Notes under the pieces: generated by a model
What the model was told of the DNA's origin: nothing
Databases searched by the model: none
Seen by the model: the letters and a program-made list of their open reading frames with translations, nothing else
Made by a program: the position numbers and the translations under genes
NCBI GenBank assembly: GCA_020637165.1
Contig: JACJWN010000008.1
Location: forward strand, 1 to 64,000
Direction: 5' to 3'
DNA: 64,000 nt
Source of the DNA: Mycolicibacterium sp.
GTDB taxonomy: Bacteria; Actinomycetota; Actinomycetes; Mycobacteriales; Mycobacteriaceae
Shown here: piece by piece, positions 33,004 to 44,990 of the stretch
How positions within the stretch are numbered: position 1 is the stretch's first letter
Layout of the letters: every line of letters begins with the position of its first letter

Positions 33004-36000
33004 TCACGACTGGTCCGGCTCCTCGGGTTGTTCCTCGGCATTCCGGGCAATGGCTAACAGTGTGTCGCCCTCACCCAGGTTCATCAAGCGAACACCCTTG
33101 GTTTGCCGCCCCGCCCGACGCACCTGGCGCGCGGCGGTGCGGATCACCCCGCCACCGGAGGTGATCGCGTACAACTCGGTGTCGTCGTCGACGATCAGGG
33201 CACCCACCAGCCTGCCGCGCTTCTCGTCGTACTGAATGGTCAGGATGCCCTTGCCGCCGCGGCCCTGCGGGGTGTACTCCTCAATCGCCGTCCGCTTGGC
33301 GTACCCGCCGGAGGTCGCCACCAGCAGGTAGGTGTTTTCGGAGACCACGTTGAGCGACAGCAACCGGTCGTCGGCGTTGAACCTCATGCCCTGCACCCCG
33401 GAGGTCGCCCGGCCCATCGGGCGCAAGGCCTCGTCGGTGGCCGAGAACCGGATCGACTGCCCCTTGGCGCTGACCAGGAGCAGATCGTCCTCCGCCGAGC
33501 ACAGCACCGCGCCCACCAGTTCGTCACCATCGCGCAGGTTGACCGCAACGATCCCGCCGGAGCGGTTGGAGTCGAAATCGGTGAGCCGTGACTTCTTCAC
33601 CAGGCCGTTGCGAGTCGCCAGCACCAGGTAGGGCGCATCCTCGTAGGTCTTGATCACGATGACCTGCGCGATGCGCTCCTCGGGCTGGAAGGCCAGCAGG
33701 TTCGCCACGTGCTGGCCTCGCGCGGCGCGCAAGGCCTCGGGCAGCTCATAGGCCTTGATCCGGTACACCCGGCCCTGCGTGGTGAAGAACAGGATCCAGT
33801 CGTGCGTCGAGCAGACGAAGAAGTGCCGGACGATGTCATCCTGCTTGAGCGCCGCGCCCTGCACCCCTTTACCGCCGCGCTTCTGGCTGCGGTAGAGGTC
33901 GGTCTTGGTGCGTTTCGCGTAGCCCGTCTCGGTGATCGTGACGACCACCTCTTCGCGCGCGATCAGGTCCTCGTCGGCGACATCGCCCTCCGCGGCCACG
34001 ATCCGGGTACGGCGATCGTCGCCGTGCTTCTCCACCACCTCGGCAAGCTCGTCGCGCACGATGATGCGCTGGCGTTCCGGCTTGGCAAGGATGTCCTCGA
34101 GGTCGGCGATCTCCGCCTCGATCTTGGCCAGGTCGTCGACGATGCGCTGTCGCTCCAACGCGGCCAGGCGCCGCAACTGCATGTCCAGGATCGCCTGAGC
34201 CTGGATCTCGTCGATGTCGAGGAGTTCGATCAACCCCGCACGGGCGATGTCGACGGTCGCCGACGCGCGGATCAGTGCGATCACCTCGTCGAGGGCGTCG
34301 AGCGCCTTGACCAGGCCGCGCAGGATATGGGCCCGTTCGTTGGCCTTGCGCAGCCGGTAGGTGGTGCGGCGGATGATCACGTCGAGTTGGTGCTCGACGT
34401 AGTAGCGGATCATCTGGTCCAGCCGCAGGGTGCGCGGCACCCCGTCGACGATGGACAGCATGTTGGCGCCGAAGCTGGTCTGCAGCTGGGTGTGCTTGTA
34501 GAGGTTGTTCAGCACCACCTTCGCCACGGCGTCACGCTTGAGTTCCACGACGATCCGCAGACCCACCCGATCGCTGGACTGGTCCTCGATATTGGAGATC
34601 CCGCCCAACTTCCCATCGCGGACCTGTTCGGCGATCGAGGTGATGAAGTTGTCGTGGTTCACCTGGTACGGCAACTCTGTGATGACGATGGACGTGCGCC
34701 CGCGCGCGTCCTCCTCGGTCGTCGCCACACCGCGCATCCGGATCGAACCGCGACCGGTGGTGTAGGCGTCCTGGATTCCCTGGCTGCCGACGATCAGGCC
34801 GTGGGTCGGGAAGTCCGGGCCCTTAACCCGTTCGATGACCGCCGCCAGAGTGGCCTCCTCGTCAGCCTCGTAGTTCTCCAGGCACCAGTAGACCGCCTCG
34901 GCCAACTCGCGCAGATTGTGCGGCGGGATATTGGTGGCCATGCCCACCGCGATACCGCCCGACCCGTTGGCGAGCAGGTTCGGGAATCGGCTCGGCAGAA
35001 CCGTCGGCTCCTGCACCCGGCCGTCGTAGTTCGGGATGAAATCGACTGTCTCCTCGTCGATCTCGCGGAGCATCTCCATCGCCAGCGGGGTGAGTCGGGC
35101 CTCGGTGTTGTGGCTGACGAAACCGTTGGTGATGAAGGCGTGGTCCGCGGTGTCGACCCGCAGGCTGTAGACCGGACGGATGCCGGCGTCGACGACGGAG
35201 GCCACCTCCGCGAAGTAGAAACGGCCGTCAGTCAGTTCGGCGGCGATCGCCCGGACGTCCGGATCGGCAATGTGGGCAAGGATCTGCCGGCCCTCGCGGC
35301 GCCAACACTGCACACCGTCGATGTTGTGCTTGCGCAGCCACTCCTTGTCGGCCCAGCCGCCCCCACCGTGACGGCGGATGAATCGCGCCAGACCGGGAAC
35401 CCGATCGGAGTCCGATCCTGCGGGCCGCTGCGGCAAGGCCTCGAGCAGCGCGCGCAACTTGTCCTGCTTTGCACCCCCGAATCCGATCTGGGCGGCAAAG
35501 AGTTCGGCTTGCGCGCGGTTGGTGATCACGACCTTGTACTCACCAGTCGCATGGTGGTACTTGCGGGATACGACACCGAACTCCAGCAGCATCTGCTGAA
35601 CATCGGATGCCAACCGTGAGCTGCGCGTGGAGTAGGAGACCTGAATGGTGTTGCGCGGCAGCTCCGAACACGATCCGTCGCCTTCGAACAGTGCTTGAAG
35701 AAACGCACGTTTGACGGCGCCCGGAGCATGCCACACACAGTCCGGGATGAATTTCCCGGCCGAACGGATGCCGATGAATTCCGCGAGCGGGCTGTCGGTG
35801 ATGGGATCGAGGTTGTGTATGTCCAACTCGAACAATCGCGAACCGGAGGCGATCGTCCGCTCGGAGAGATAGCGGGCTCCACCGATCACCGCGTCGTAGG
35901 CGGCCACCACCGTGTCGAAGTAGTCGCGGTCGAGATTGTTGAAACCGGCACGGTTCTCAGAGACGAACCCTTCACTGATGAAAGCTCCGAGCAACAAACC

Positions 36001-36756
36001 GGTCAGGGTCTCCTCCCAGTTCGCAGAGCCGACTTCGGTGGGCAGAGACCGTTGCAGAGCGACATGATCTCCGGGCCGGATCTCCTCGATGAGTTTCCAC
36101 AGCAACGTCGGAACACCGCCGACGTCGACCAAACACAGCAGCGGGTGATTCCGGGTGCCCGTTACCGAATAACCCTCCTTTGTCGTCACCTCGAAGGTCG
36201 AGTGGTCGCCGGAATGGAACAGCCGATCCGCCGTGACCGGATCTCCATGCCGATCAAGAACTTTGAGGTCGATCACCGAATCGCTGTTCGGCCGGTTGGG
36301 CGCGACGTCGGCGATGCGCACGGTCTGCCCCATAGGAAGGCGCACCAACGCATCCCCGGTCACGCAGTAGCGCATCGCCGCCGGTGGATCGTTGCCCGGC
36401 GAACCGAAGTTGCCCTGGCCGTCGACCAACGGGTAGCGCAGCGACCACGGCTGAGCCATCCGGACCAGGGTGTCGTAGATGGAGGCGTCACCATGGGGGT
36501 GGTAGTTGCCCATGGTCTCGGCCACCGACCGCGCTGATTTGGCGTGACTGCGGTCGGGCCGGAAACCCGAGTCGTACATCGCGTAGAGCACGCGGCGGTG
36601 CACCGGCTTGAGACCGTCGCGAACCTCCGGCAGGGCCCGGCCGACGATCACGCTCATCGCGTAGTCGATGTAGCTGTTCTGCATCTCCTGCTGGATGTCG
36701 ACCGGTTCGATCCGATCGCCGGCGGTTCCCTCAGGGGGCAGAGTGGTATCAGTCAT
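33004..36756 (-). CDS. gyrA: DNA gyrase subunit A, interrupted by an intein
   Basis: 1,250 codons: 830 for GyrA and 420 for an intein. The N-extein ends at the catalytic Tyr130 (PPAAMRY) and the C-extein resumes [10 protein letters not shown], so splicing must occur to give active enzyme. The quinolone-determining region reads [16 protein letters not shown], with Ala and Asp at the Mtb 90 and 94 positions, the usual susceptible residues. The C-terminal pinwheel domain carries the GyrA box (QKRGGKG). GyrA cuts and passes DNA to introduce negative supercoils with GyrB, encoded 31 bp upstream in the same operon. Confidence 0.95.
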   Translation of the reverse strand: MTDTTLPPEGTAGDRIEPVDIQQEMQNSYIDYAMSVIVGRALPEVRDGLKPVHRRVLYAMYDSGFRPDRSHAKSARSVAETMGNYHPHGDASIYDTLVRMAQPWSLRYPLVDGQGNFGSPGNDPPAAMRYCVTGDALVRLPMGQTVRIADVAPNRPNSDSVIDLKVLDRHGDPVTADRLFHSGDHSTFEVTTKEGYSVTGTRNHPLLCLVDVGGVPTLLWKLIEEIRPGDHVALQRSLPTEVGSANWEETLTGLLLGAFISEGFVSENRAGFNNLDRDYFDTVVAAYDAVIGGARYLSERTIASGSRLFELDIHNLDPITDSPLAEFIGIRSAGKFIPDCVWHAPGAVKRAFLQALFEGDGSCSELPRNTIQVSYSTRSSRLASDVQQMLLEFGVVSRKYHHATGEYKVVITNRAQAELFAAQIGFGGAKQDKLRALLEALPQRPAGSDSDRVPGLARFIRRHGGGGWADKEWLRKHNIDGVQCWRREGRQILAHIADPDVRAIAAELTDGRFYFAEVASVVDAGIRPVYSLRVDTADHAFITNGFVSHNTEARLTPLAMEMLREIDEETVDFIPNYDGRVQEPTVLPSRFPNLLANGSGGIAVGMATNIPPHNLRELAEAVYWCLENYEADEEATLAAVIERVKGPDFPTHGLIVGSQGIQDAYTTGRGSIRMRGVATTEEDARGRTSIVITELPYQVNHDNFITSIAEQVRDGKLGGISNIEDQSSDRVGLRIVVELKRDAVAKVVLNNLYKHTQLQTSFGANMLSIVDGVPRTLRLDQMIRYYVEHQLDVIIRRTTYRLRKANERAHILRGLVKALDALDEVIALIRASATVDIARAGLIELLDIDEIQAQAILDMQLRRLAALERQRIVDDLAKIEAEIADLEDILAKPERQRIIVRDELAEVVEKHGDDRRTRIVAAEGDVADEDLIAREEVVVTITETGYAKRTKTDLYRSQKRGGKGVQGAALKQDDIVRHFFVCSTHDWILFFTTQGRVYRIKAYELPEALRAARGQHVANLLAFQPEERIAQVIVIKTYEDAPYLVLATRNGLVKKSRLTDFDSNRSGGIVAVNLRDGDELVGAVLCSAEDDLLLVSAKGQSIRFSATDEALRPMGRATSGVQGMRFNADDRLLSLNVVSENTYLLVATSGGYAKRTAIEEYTPQGRGGKGILTIQYDEKRGRLVGALIVDDDTELYAITSGGGVIRTAARQVRRAGRQTKGVRLMNLGEGDTLLAIARNAEEQPEEPDQS
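35107..36366 (-). mobile_element. GyrA intein with LAGLIDADG homing endonuclease (420 residues)
   Basis: The intein starts at Cys ([11 protein letters not shown]) directly after catalytic Tyr130 and ends in [10 protein letters not shown] before Thr of the C-extein, which provides the +1 nucleophile. Splicing block B is [10 protein letters not shown] (TxxH type, His74), and blocks F/G are [17 protein letters not shown] and VSHN. Two dodecapeptides, [10 protein letters not shown] (~126-135) and [11 protein letters not shown] (~222-232), mark a LAGLIDADG endonuclease that seems intact. The length equals that of the M. leprae GyrA intein as remembered; M. xenopi has only a mini-intein. Protein-level mobile element. 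Confidence 0.95.
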
Positions 36757-36787
36757 TGATGCGGGTCCCTAACTGGAGAAGTCTCGA

Positions 36788-39123
<2,336 letters not shown>

Positions 39124-40221
39124 GTGCGGCCGATGATGAACCTGGCGGCACCGGCAATCCGTCGGACCCTGACGGCGCTGAACCGGTGTTTCGACCGTGC
39201 CGACCAATGGTCCGCCCGCCCTTTCGACGAGCCGGACATCATGGTGCCCAACGTCGAGTCGAGAAAATACGGCTGGACGCACTTCGGCGTCATGATCCCC
39301 GACCTTCCCGAACCCCACCGCTTCTTCTCCGCCATGTCGCTCATCGGAGCCACCGGATCGCTGGCCTTCGACAACGACCACGCGCTGGCTGATCTCCCGC
39401 GGCGTAATGCCTCGATAGTTGCCGGCACCGCGGCCTCACATCCCGCTCATTTCGGAAACTACTCGACCGCAAGCGATTTCGTCTCACACCCCGACGGTTC
39501 ACTGCTGCGCTTCGGTGACGATCTGACGATCTCCGGCCGCTACCCGGACTATCACCTGCGCGGGCGGCTCGGGGGAGTCGACGTCGACCTCCGGCTGACC
39601 AACACCGACAAGGTAAACTGGTTTTTCCGCAACCCCGTCTACAAGCACTTCAGCCTGCTCACCGAGTATCGCGGGTGCTTCACCGAAATGGACTCGGGCC
39701 GGCGCACGGACGCCGAGGGGCTGTGCGCGTTCGAATACGGGGCGTGCCCGAGTCTGTACCAGTTGCGCTCCACACCGCGGCCGTCAGGGCTCAAGGCGCC
39801 GCTGGACTACTTCGTCTACCAGATCATCAATCTGGGCTCCGACGATCAGGTGCTGCTGAGTCATTACTGTCTAGGTGGCCAGCCGTTCATGACCACCGCT
39901 CTGGCACGCAACCGCACCGATTTCGGACGCCGGTTCGAGCACGCGCACTTCCGCGTCGAGAAGTTCCAGTCGGCAGCCGTGGAAACCCCGTACGGAGTCC
40001 CTATGCGCATACCCGCTGCCACCACGTTCACCGCGATGGATTCCGACGGCATGGTCCTGGAGGTTCGGGCGGAACTGGACACCAGTCTCACCTTCGGACT
40101 GGGCAGTGGATTCGTGACCGGATTTCGGCACCGGACCATGTGGAAAGGACGACAGCTCGAGGGCCGCGGCTATATGGAGTACATCGATCGACGGGCATCG
40201 GCCCATAGTGATATACCCTGA
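39124..40221 (+). CDS. Conserved hypothetical protein, beta-rich, unknown
   Basis: 365 residues from GTG 39124, 5 nt after AAGGAG; ATG 39109 lies before the ribosome site and is disfavoured. No signal peptide or membrane helix. Conserved-looking segments: SRKYGWTHFGVMIPDLPEPH, then HYCLGGQPFMTTA and later FGLGSGFVTGFRH. The alternation of strands suggests a lipocalin- or AttH/CrtC-like double barrel, but I do not recognise the family. It lies between gyrB and the rhodanese gene, where Mtb has no gene, and ends 5 bp before the rhodanese ATG, its stop lying inside the palindrome that overlaps that start. Confidence 0.65.
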   Translation: MRPMMNLAAPAIRRTLTALNRCFDRADQWSARPFDEPDIMVPNVESRKYGWTHFGVMIPDLPEPHRFFSAMSLIGATGSLAFDNDHALADLPRRNASIVAGTAASHPAHFGNYSTASDFVSHPDGSLLRFGDDLTISGRYPDYHLRGRLGGVDVDLRLTNTDKVNWFFRNPVYKHFSLLTEYRGCFTEMDSGRRTDAEGLCAFEYGACPSLYQLRSTPRPSGLKAPLDYFVYQIINLGSDDQVLLSHYCLGGQPFMTTALARNRTDFGRRFEHAHFRVEKFQSAAVETPYGVPMRIPAATTFTAMDSDGMVLEVRAELDTSLTFGLGSGFVTGFRHRTMWKGRQLEGRGYMEYIDRRASAHSDIP

Positions 40222-40228
40222 GGGGTAT
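40213..40228 (+). promoter_or_regulatory. CsoR/CstR-like operator overlapping the rhodanese start codon
   Basis: ATACCCTGAGGGGTAT is a perfect 6+6 bp dyad (ATACCC/GGGTAT) with a 4-base centre. Its last two bases are the AT of the rhodanese ATG (40227). This closely resembles operators of CsoR-family sensors (ATACCCC...GGGGTAT), of which CstR types respond to persulfide and control rhodanese genes. The regulator is not in the window. Confidence 0.6.
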
Positions 40229-40661
40229 GAAGAAGGTTCTGGTTTCCCTTGTCGTCGCCGTCACGGGCCTTACCGGCGGCGTGGGTCTGACAGCCTGTTC
40301 CTCGCAATCTGCTGCCGAGACCGTCTCCGCCGTCCAGGCCGCCGGAGTCACCCGGGTGGACCCGCAGGCATTTGCCGAGGTGCTGGCCGAGCCGGGGGTG
40401 ACCATCATCGACGTTCGCACGCCCGAGGAGTTTGCCGAGGGCCACATCGACGGGGCCGTGAACATCCCGGTTCAGTCCGCCGATTTCACTGAACGGATCT
40501 CCCAACTCGACCCGGCGGTCACCTACGCGGTGTACTGCCGCAGCGGCAATCGGTCGCGGCCCGCGGTCGCGGCGATGCGCGACGCCGGCATCACCGAGAT
40601 CGTGGAGTTGGAAAGCGGTACGAAGGGCTGGATCTCCCAAGGTCAGACACTGGTTCGCTGA
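40227..40661 (+). CDS. Rhodanese-domain lipoprotein
   Basis: 144 residues. N-terminal MKKVLVSLVVAVTGLTGG signal with lipobox LTAC (Cys24), so membrane-anchored on the outer face. The rhodanese domain (~38-140) has DVRTPEEFAEGHIDGAVNIP and the active-site loop CRSGNRS (catalytic Cys), followed by GTKGWISQG. It transfers sulfane sulfur or senses it. GAGGGG ends one base before the ATG, too close for a normal ribosome site, so initiation may be leaderless. A CsoR/CstR-like palindrome overlaps the start. Confidence 0.85.
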   Translation: MKKVLVSLVVAVTGLTGGVGLTACSSQSAAETVSAVQAAGVTRVDPQAFAEVLAEPGVTIIDVRTPEEFAEGHIDGAVNIPVQSADFTERISQLDPAVTYAVYCRSGNRSRPAVAAMRDAGITEIVELESGTKGWISQGQTLVR

Positions 40662-40674
40662 GACGGCCGTTCGC

Positions 40675-41232
40675 TCAACCGTAGGTGTCGCGCGGGCCGC
40701 GCCCCGAGATGTGTCGCGGGCCCTTGCGCCACGACGGTGCGGTGGGACCGGTGATTCGCATCGAACTCACCACCCTGTTGCCGACCGCCGCGGCGATCTT
40801 GGCCAACAGTTGGCTCTGCACCATCCGAAGCTGAGTCGCCCATGCCGTGGACTCGGCCGACACGGTGAGCACCCCGTCCCGCAACGCGGTGGGCGCTGCG
40901 TGTTCGGCGATCTGATCACCCACCACCTCTGCCCACTGGGCAAAAACGGCACCCTCGGCCACCCGTGACGACCAGCCCCGAGTGTTGGCCAGGTCCCGAG
41001 TCAGCCGACCCAACGGTTGCGGATCACGGGAATCCGGACCCGGACCGGACCAACGTCGCCGCGTCCCCGGTGACGCTGCCCGGCGCGGTGTCGGTGAGCG
41101 CCGCCCCTGGCCGACATGTTTTCCGCGCTCGCGAGCGGCAGCGCGGGCGTCCTCGAGAGCACGCCGCACCAGATCCATTCCCTGCAGATCCGATAGATGG
41201 TCCGGGGGAGCGGGTTTTTCGGCATCACTCAT
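40675..41232 (-). CDS. DUF721/DciA-like protein (Rv0004-like)
   Basis: 185 residues. ATG 41232 overlaps the recF stop (ATGA). A disordered basic region (~30-80) precedes a KH-like DUF721 domain ([22 protein letters not shown] then [20 protein letters not shown]). DUF721 proteins are related to DciA, the ancestral bacterial helicase loader, fitting the dnaA-dnaN-recF neighbourhood; Mtb Rv0004 counterpart. Confidence 0.88.
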   Translation of the reverse strand: MSDAEKPAPPDHLSDLQGMDLVRRALEDARAAARERGKHVGQGRRSPTPRRAASPGTRRRWSGPGPDSRDPQPLGRLTRDLANTRGWSSRVAEGAVFAQWAEVVGDQIAEHAAPTALRDGVLTVSAESTAWATQLRMVQSQLLAKIAAAVGNRVVSSMRITGPTAPSWRKGPRHISGRGPRDTYG

Positions 41233-42395
41233 GGTTCCACCACCTCCGACATCCGACTGTCCTCATCGTCGCGCAACACAACACCGATGCGCCTGGCATC
41301 CCAGTCATCAGGGATGTCCTCGCCGACAGCCGCAGTCACGAGAACCTGCTCGGCACCGGCCGCCACCTCCGCCAGCGCTCGTCGACGCGCGGTGTCGAGT
41401 TCAGCGAAAACGTCATCGAGAATCAGCACCGGCTCACTGCCTTCACCGCGTAACAACTCATAGGCCGCCAACCGCAACGACAACGCCATCGACCACGACT
41501 CTCCGTGGCTGGCGAATCCCTTGGCCGGCTGATCGCCGAGATGTAGCTCAAGGTCGTCGCGATGCGGACCGACCAGGCACACACCGCGCTCAAGCTCAGC
41601 CTGACGGCGCCGGCCCAAGGCCGCCAACAACGCCGCCTCGAGGTACTCAACCGAATCGTCCCGATCGGCCGGGTAATCTCCGGCAATTCCGTCGATACTG
41701 CTCCGATATCCGATCGCGGCAAGCCGGGAGGCCGGTGCCAGGATCTGATAGGCCTTTTCAACCTCGGGTGCCAACTCGTTGACCAACTCCAGCCGAGCCG
41801 CCATCAACTGGGCCCCGTGCCCGGCGAGATATCCGTCCCAGACATCGAGGGTGTCGAGGACGTCGGGGTCCGGCCGTAGTCGAGTACCGCCAGCGGATTT
41901 CAACAGTGCCGTGCGTTGCCGCAGAACCTTGTCATAATCGGCCCGAACCCCGGCGATCCGTGGGCGCCGAACTGTTGCGAGTTCGTCGAGGTAACGCCGT
42001 CGCTCACCTGGATCACCCCGCACCAGGGAAAGATCCTCCGGTGCGAACAACACCGCACGCACCGCACCGAGGACTTCGCGGGTGCTGCGCACCGGAGAAC
42101 GATTGAGCCTGGCCTTGTTCGCCCGACCGGCGGCAATCTCGATGTCCACCGCGAGTTCCCGGCCCTCGTTGACGACGATTGTCGAGACGACCGCCCGTTG
42201 TGCGCCGCTACGAATCAGCGGCGCGTCCGTGGCCACCCGATGCGATCCGAGCGTGGCGCAATACCACAGCGCCTCAACAAGATTGGTCTTGCCGAAGCCG
42301 TTCGCTCCAACGAACACCGTTCGGCCCGGCGTCAGTTCCAGATCGATATGCGACCAAGAACGAAAATCTCGCAGGGCCAGACGACGGACATACAT
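41229..42395 (-). CDS. recF: DNA replication and repair protein RecF
   Basis: 388 residues. SMC-like ATPase: N-terminal [14 protein letters not shown], Walker A in [16 protein letters not shown], signature motif in the region [18 protein letters not shown] and Walker B in [13 protein letters not shown]. RecF loads RecA at ssDNA gaps with RecO and RecR. It lies 3 bp after gnd and overlaps the DUF721 gene. Confidence 0.94.
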   Translation of the reverse strand: MYVRRLALRDFRSWSHIDLELTPGRTVFVGANGFGKTNLVEALWYCATLGSHRVATDAPLIRSGAQRAVVSTIVVNEGRELAVDIEIAAGRANKARLNRSPVRSTREVLGAVRAVLFAPEDLSLVRGDPGERRRYLDELATVRRPRIAGVRADYDKVLRQRTALLKSAGGTRLRPDPDVLDTLDVWDGYLAGHGAQLMAARLELVNELAPEVEKAYQILAPASRLAAIGYRSSIDGIAGDYPADRDDSVEYLEAALLAALGRRRQAELERGVCLVGPHRDDLELHLGDQPAKGFASHGESWSMALSLRLAAYELLRGEGSEPVLILDDVFAELDTARRRALAEVAAGAEQVLVTAAVGEDIPDDWDARRIGVVLRDDEDSRMSEVVEP

Positions 42396-42398
42396 GTG

Positions 42399-43292
42399 CT
42401 ATCCGGACAGTGGAACCCGTTTGACCGCGTGACCGCCGAACTGGTTGCGCAGAGCCGACACCGCCTTCATCGTCGGCGATTGTTCCTGCCGGGAGGCGAA
42501 GCGTGCGAACAGCGATGCGGCGATCACCGGCATCGGCACCCGATGGTGAATCGCCTCCTCGACGGTCCAACGACCCTCGCCGGAGTCCTCGGTGTAATCG
42601 GAGATCTCAGCGAAATCCGGATCCTCTTTCAGAGCCTTGGCCAGCAACTGCTGCAACCAGGAACGCACCACCGTCCCGTTGGTCCAGGCCTGAATCACCG
42701 CCTGGGTGTCCTTGATCAAGGATTCGGCGGCCAGCAATTCGTACCCCTCGGCATAAGCCATCATCAGGCCGTATTCGATGCCGTTGTGCACCATCTTCGC
42801 GTAGTGACCCGCTCCAACCGGCCCCGCGTGGACAAAACCGTCGGCCACCTCACCGGCGGGACGAAGGGCGTCGAAAATCGGCATCATCCGTGCGATGTCC
42901 GCATCACTTCCGCCGACCATCAGGCCGTACCCCTCGGTCAGACCCCAAACACCACCGGATACGCCGGCATCGACGAAGGAAATCCCGCGCTCGCCTAGGA
43001 GTTCGGCATGCGGGCCGTCCTCGGTGTAACGCGAGTTTCCACCGTCGACTACCAGATCGCCGGGACTGAGCACATCCGCCAGAGAGGCGATGGTCTCGTG
43101 GGTGACCGGCCCGGACGGCACCATTACCCAGACCGCCCGCGGAGCGGTCAGGGCCTCGGCCAGTGCAGCCAAACTGGCGACGTCGGAGACTTCCGGTCGA
43201 GGGTCATAACCGATGACTTCGTGGCCGGCGTCGCGCATCCGCTGACGCATATTGAAGCCCATTTTTCCCAGACCGACCAGACCCAGTTGCAT
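42399..43292 (-). CDS. gnd: 6-phosphogluconate dehydrogenase (decarboxylating, short type)
   Basis: 297 residues; ATG 43292 has GGAGG 8 nt before it. The Rossmann start is LGLVGLGKMGFNM. The substrate motif is VDGGNSRYTED, the catalytic Lys segment is GAGHYAKMVHNGIEYG, and the C-terminal helical domain is short as in YqeC/GndA-type enzymes. It oxidises 6-phosphogluconate to ribulose 5-phosphate in the pentose phosphate route. The location between dnaN and recF is as in M. smegmatis, not Mtb. Confidence 0.92.
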   Translation of the reverse strand: MQLGLVGLGKMGFNMRQRMRDAGHEVIGYDPRPEVSDVASLAALAEALTAPRAVWVMVPSGPVTHETIASLADVLSPGDLVVDGGNSRYTEDGPHAELLGERGISFVDAGVSGGVWGLTEGYGLMVGGSDADIARMMPIFDALRPAGEVADGFVHAGPVGAGHYAKMVHNGIEYGLMMAYAEGYELLAAESLIKDTQAVIQAWTNGTVVRSWLQQLLAKALKEDPDFAEISDYTEDSGEGRWTVEEAIHHRVPMPVIAASLFARFASRQEQSPTMKAVSALRNQFGGHAVKRVPLSG

Positions 43293-43323
43293 TGACAGCC
43301 TCCTTGTCGACGGAAGTTTCCGG

Positions 43324-44517
43324 TCAGCCCGGTAGCCGGACCGGCATAAGCAGATAGACGTAATCGGTGTCGATCGCGGGGAAGGGACCCGGACCCGACA
43401 GCTCCGAACCCTCCGGCGCCGGCCGCAGGACAGCGGGCTTACTCGGTGTGGTGAACCCGAAGGTCACCCGATCGGAATGCAGCGAGGCCAAGCCGTCGGT
43501 GAGATAACTCGGGTTGAAGGCGATTGTCAGCGGTTCGCCGGCGAAGTCGACGGCCAGTTCCTCCTCAGCGAGGCCAACTCCGTCAGCGCCCGCCGACAGC
43601 CGCACCGCACCGTCGCCGAATTCCATTCGCACCTGCGCACCCCGGTCAGCGACCAGCGCGACACGCTTGATCGCTTCGGCCAACTCCGCAACACCGATCG
43701 TGGCGACCGCCGTGTGCTCCGTCGGCAACAGTTGCCGGTATTTCGGGAACTCGGTGTCCAACAACCGGGTGGTGCTGCGCCGACCACCGCTGCTGACACC
43801 CAGCAGCCGTTCCTCGCCGACGGCTTCACCGGCACCCAGCGCCAAGTGAACCTCTGTTCCGGTGGTAACGGACTTGGCCGCCTCGGCCAGCGTCTTGGCC
43901 GGTACCAAAACCGCGGCCTCCAAACCGGGGGTGTTGGTCGACCAAGTCAATTCGCGCACCGCCAGCCGGAACCGGTCGGTGGCAGCGAGCACGACCTTGT
44001 CCCCGAAGATCTCCACCCGGATACCGGTCAGCATGGGCAGGGTGTCATCCTTGCCGGCTGCGATGGCAACCTGGCTGACCGCCTCGGTGAACAGGTCCGC
44101 ACCCACCACACCGGTCTCATCCGGCAGAGCAGGCAAGGTCGGATAATCCTCGACCGGCATCGCCGGCAACGAAAACTTGGCACTGCCGCAGGTCAAAAGC
44201 ATTCGGGATCCCTCGACGCCGACTTCGACCGGCTTGCCCGGCAGCGCCCTGGTGATCTCGGACAACAGGCGACCCGAAACCAGAACGGTGCCCGGCGAGG
44301 CGATCTCCGCCGGCACCCACACCTCGGCCGAGACATCGAAGTCGAATCCGGCGATCCGCAGGCCATCCTCGGATCCGCTGATCAAAACGCCGGCCAGCAC
44401 CGGATTCGACGGTGGCTTAGTGGGCAGGCTGCGTGCGACCCAGGCGACCGCCTCAGCGAAGTCCTCCCGAACAAGGCGAAACTTCAAGTCGGAGCCAACC
44501 GTCATGGTCGCGTCCAT
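43324..44517 (-). CDS. dnaN: DNA polymerase III beta sliding clamp
   Basis: 397 residues. The three-domain clamp is recognised by SISR-type strands such as [43 protein letters not shown] and the C-terminal [13 protein letters not shown] 44517 matches the Mtb start (MDA...); an internal ATG lies at 44505. It encircles DNA and tethers polymerase, and recruits repair enzymes. Confidence 0.95.
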   Translation of the reverse strand: MDATMTVGSDLKFRLVREDFAEAVAWVARSLPTKPPSNPVLAGVLISGSEDGLRIAGFDFDVSAEVWVPAEIASPGTVLVSGRLLSEITRALPGKPVEVGVEGSRMLLTCGSAKFSLPAMPVEDYPTLPALPDETGVVGADLFTEAVSQVAIAAGKDDTLPMLTGIRVEIFGDKVVLAATDRFRLAVRELTWSTNTPGLEAAVLVPAKTLAEAAKSVTTGTEVHLALGAGEAVGEERLLGVSSGGRRSTTRLLDTEFPKYRQLLPTEHTAVATIGVAELAEAIKRVALVADRGAQVRMEFGDGAVRLSAGADGVGLAEEELAVDFAGEPLTIAFNPSYLTDGLASLHSDRVTFGFTTPSKPAVLRPAPEGSELSGPGPFPAIDTDYVYLLMPVRLPG

Positions 44518-44990
44518 GTCGTCCCTTCGTCATCCCAGCCACAGTCGGACAGCCAACAACGGCGGTCAGTTCACCAACCGTAGAGCGTCAACCGCCATCT
44601 TCAAAGCTATTCGCCAGCGGTGACAGACCGATCGGGGCGGTGTGCGATTCGCTCGTCGGTGAGGCTGTGTACGGGCTTTCCCCAAGGGTGTTCTTCTGAG
44701 AAGAAATCATGGGAGAGATATAGGTATCAGTAGTAGGGCCTGTGCAGGTTGGGGATGAACGTGACCAAAGCCTGCTCGGACGGGTCGGTCGGATGTTGAT
44801 TTTATGTGGAGCAGTCGGTCGGATCCGAACGGGCGACTGTGGAAAACGCCATTCTGCTCATAGCGATGCGCACGATGCCGATCGGTGATCCCACCGTTAT
44901 CCACATGTTGTTCAGGTGGATAGGGCTGTGACGAGCGATATGGAAGTGAACAGAGTTTTTTCGGGCGCCGGACCGCAAACCGGCGGATCT
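44518..44990. other. oriC: oriC, dnaA-dnaN intergenic region
   Basis: 473 bp without a gene and poorer in GC than its flanks. DnaA boxes: TTATCCACA (perfect) at 44897-44905; TGTGGAAAA at 44838-44846 (one mismatch to TGTGGATAA); TGTGGAGCA at 44805-44813 and GGTGGATAG at 44915-44923 (two mismatches). An A/T-richer segment lies at 44690-44740. In mycobacteria the dnaA-dnaN spacer is the functional origin. Confidence 0.85.
44691..44705. repeat. Perfect 15-bp palindrome in oriC
   Basis: TTCTTCT-G-AGAAGAA, two 7-bp arms around one base, at the edge of the A/T-richer part of the origin. Candidate binding site for an origin regulator; no protein is assigned. Confidence 0.5.

Noticed and set aside
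33709-35619. 636-codon open frame antisense to gyrA
   Set aside because: High-GC shadow frame; gyrA and its intein on the minus strand explain the sequence fully and the product has no recognisable motif.
33004-36756. GyrA of 1,250 residues as a domain fusion
   Set aside because: Splice-junction residues, length 420 and LAGLIDADG motifs identify an intein.
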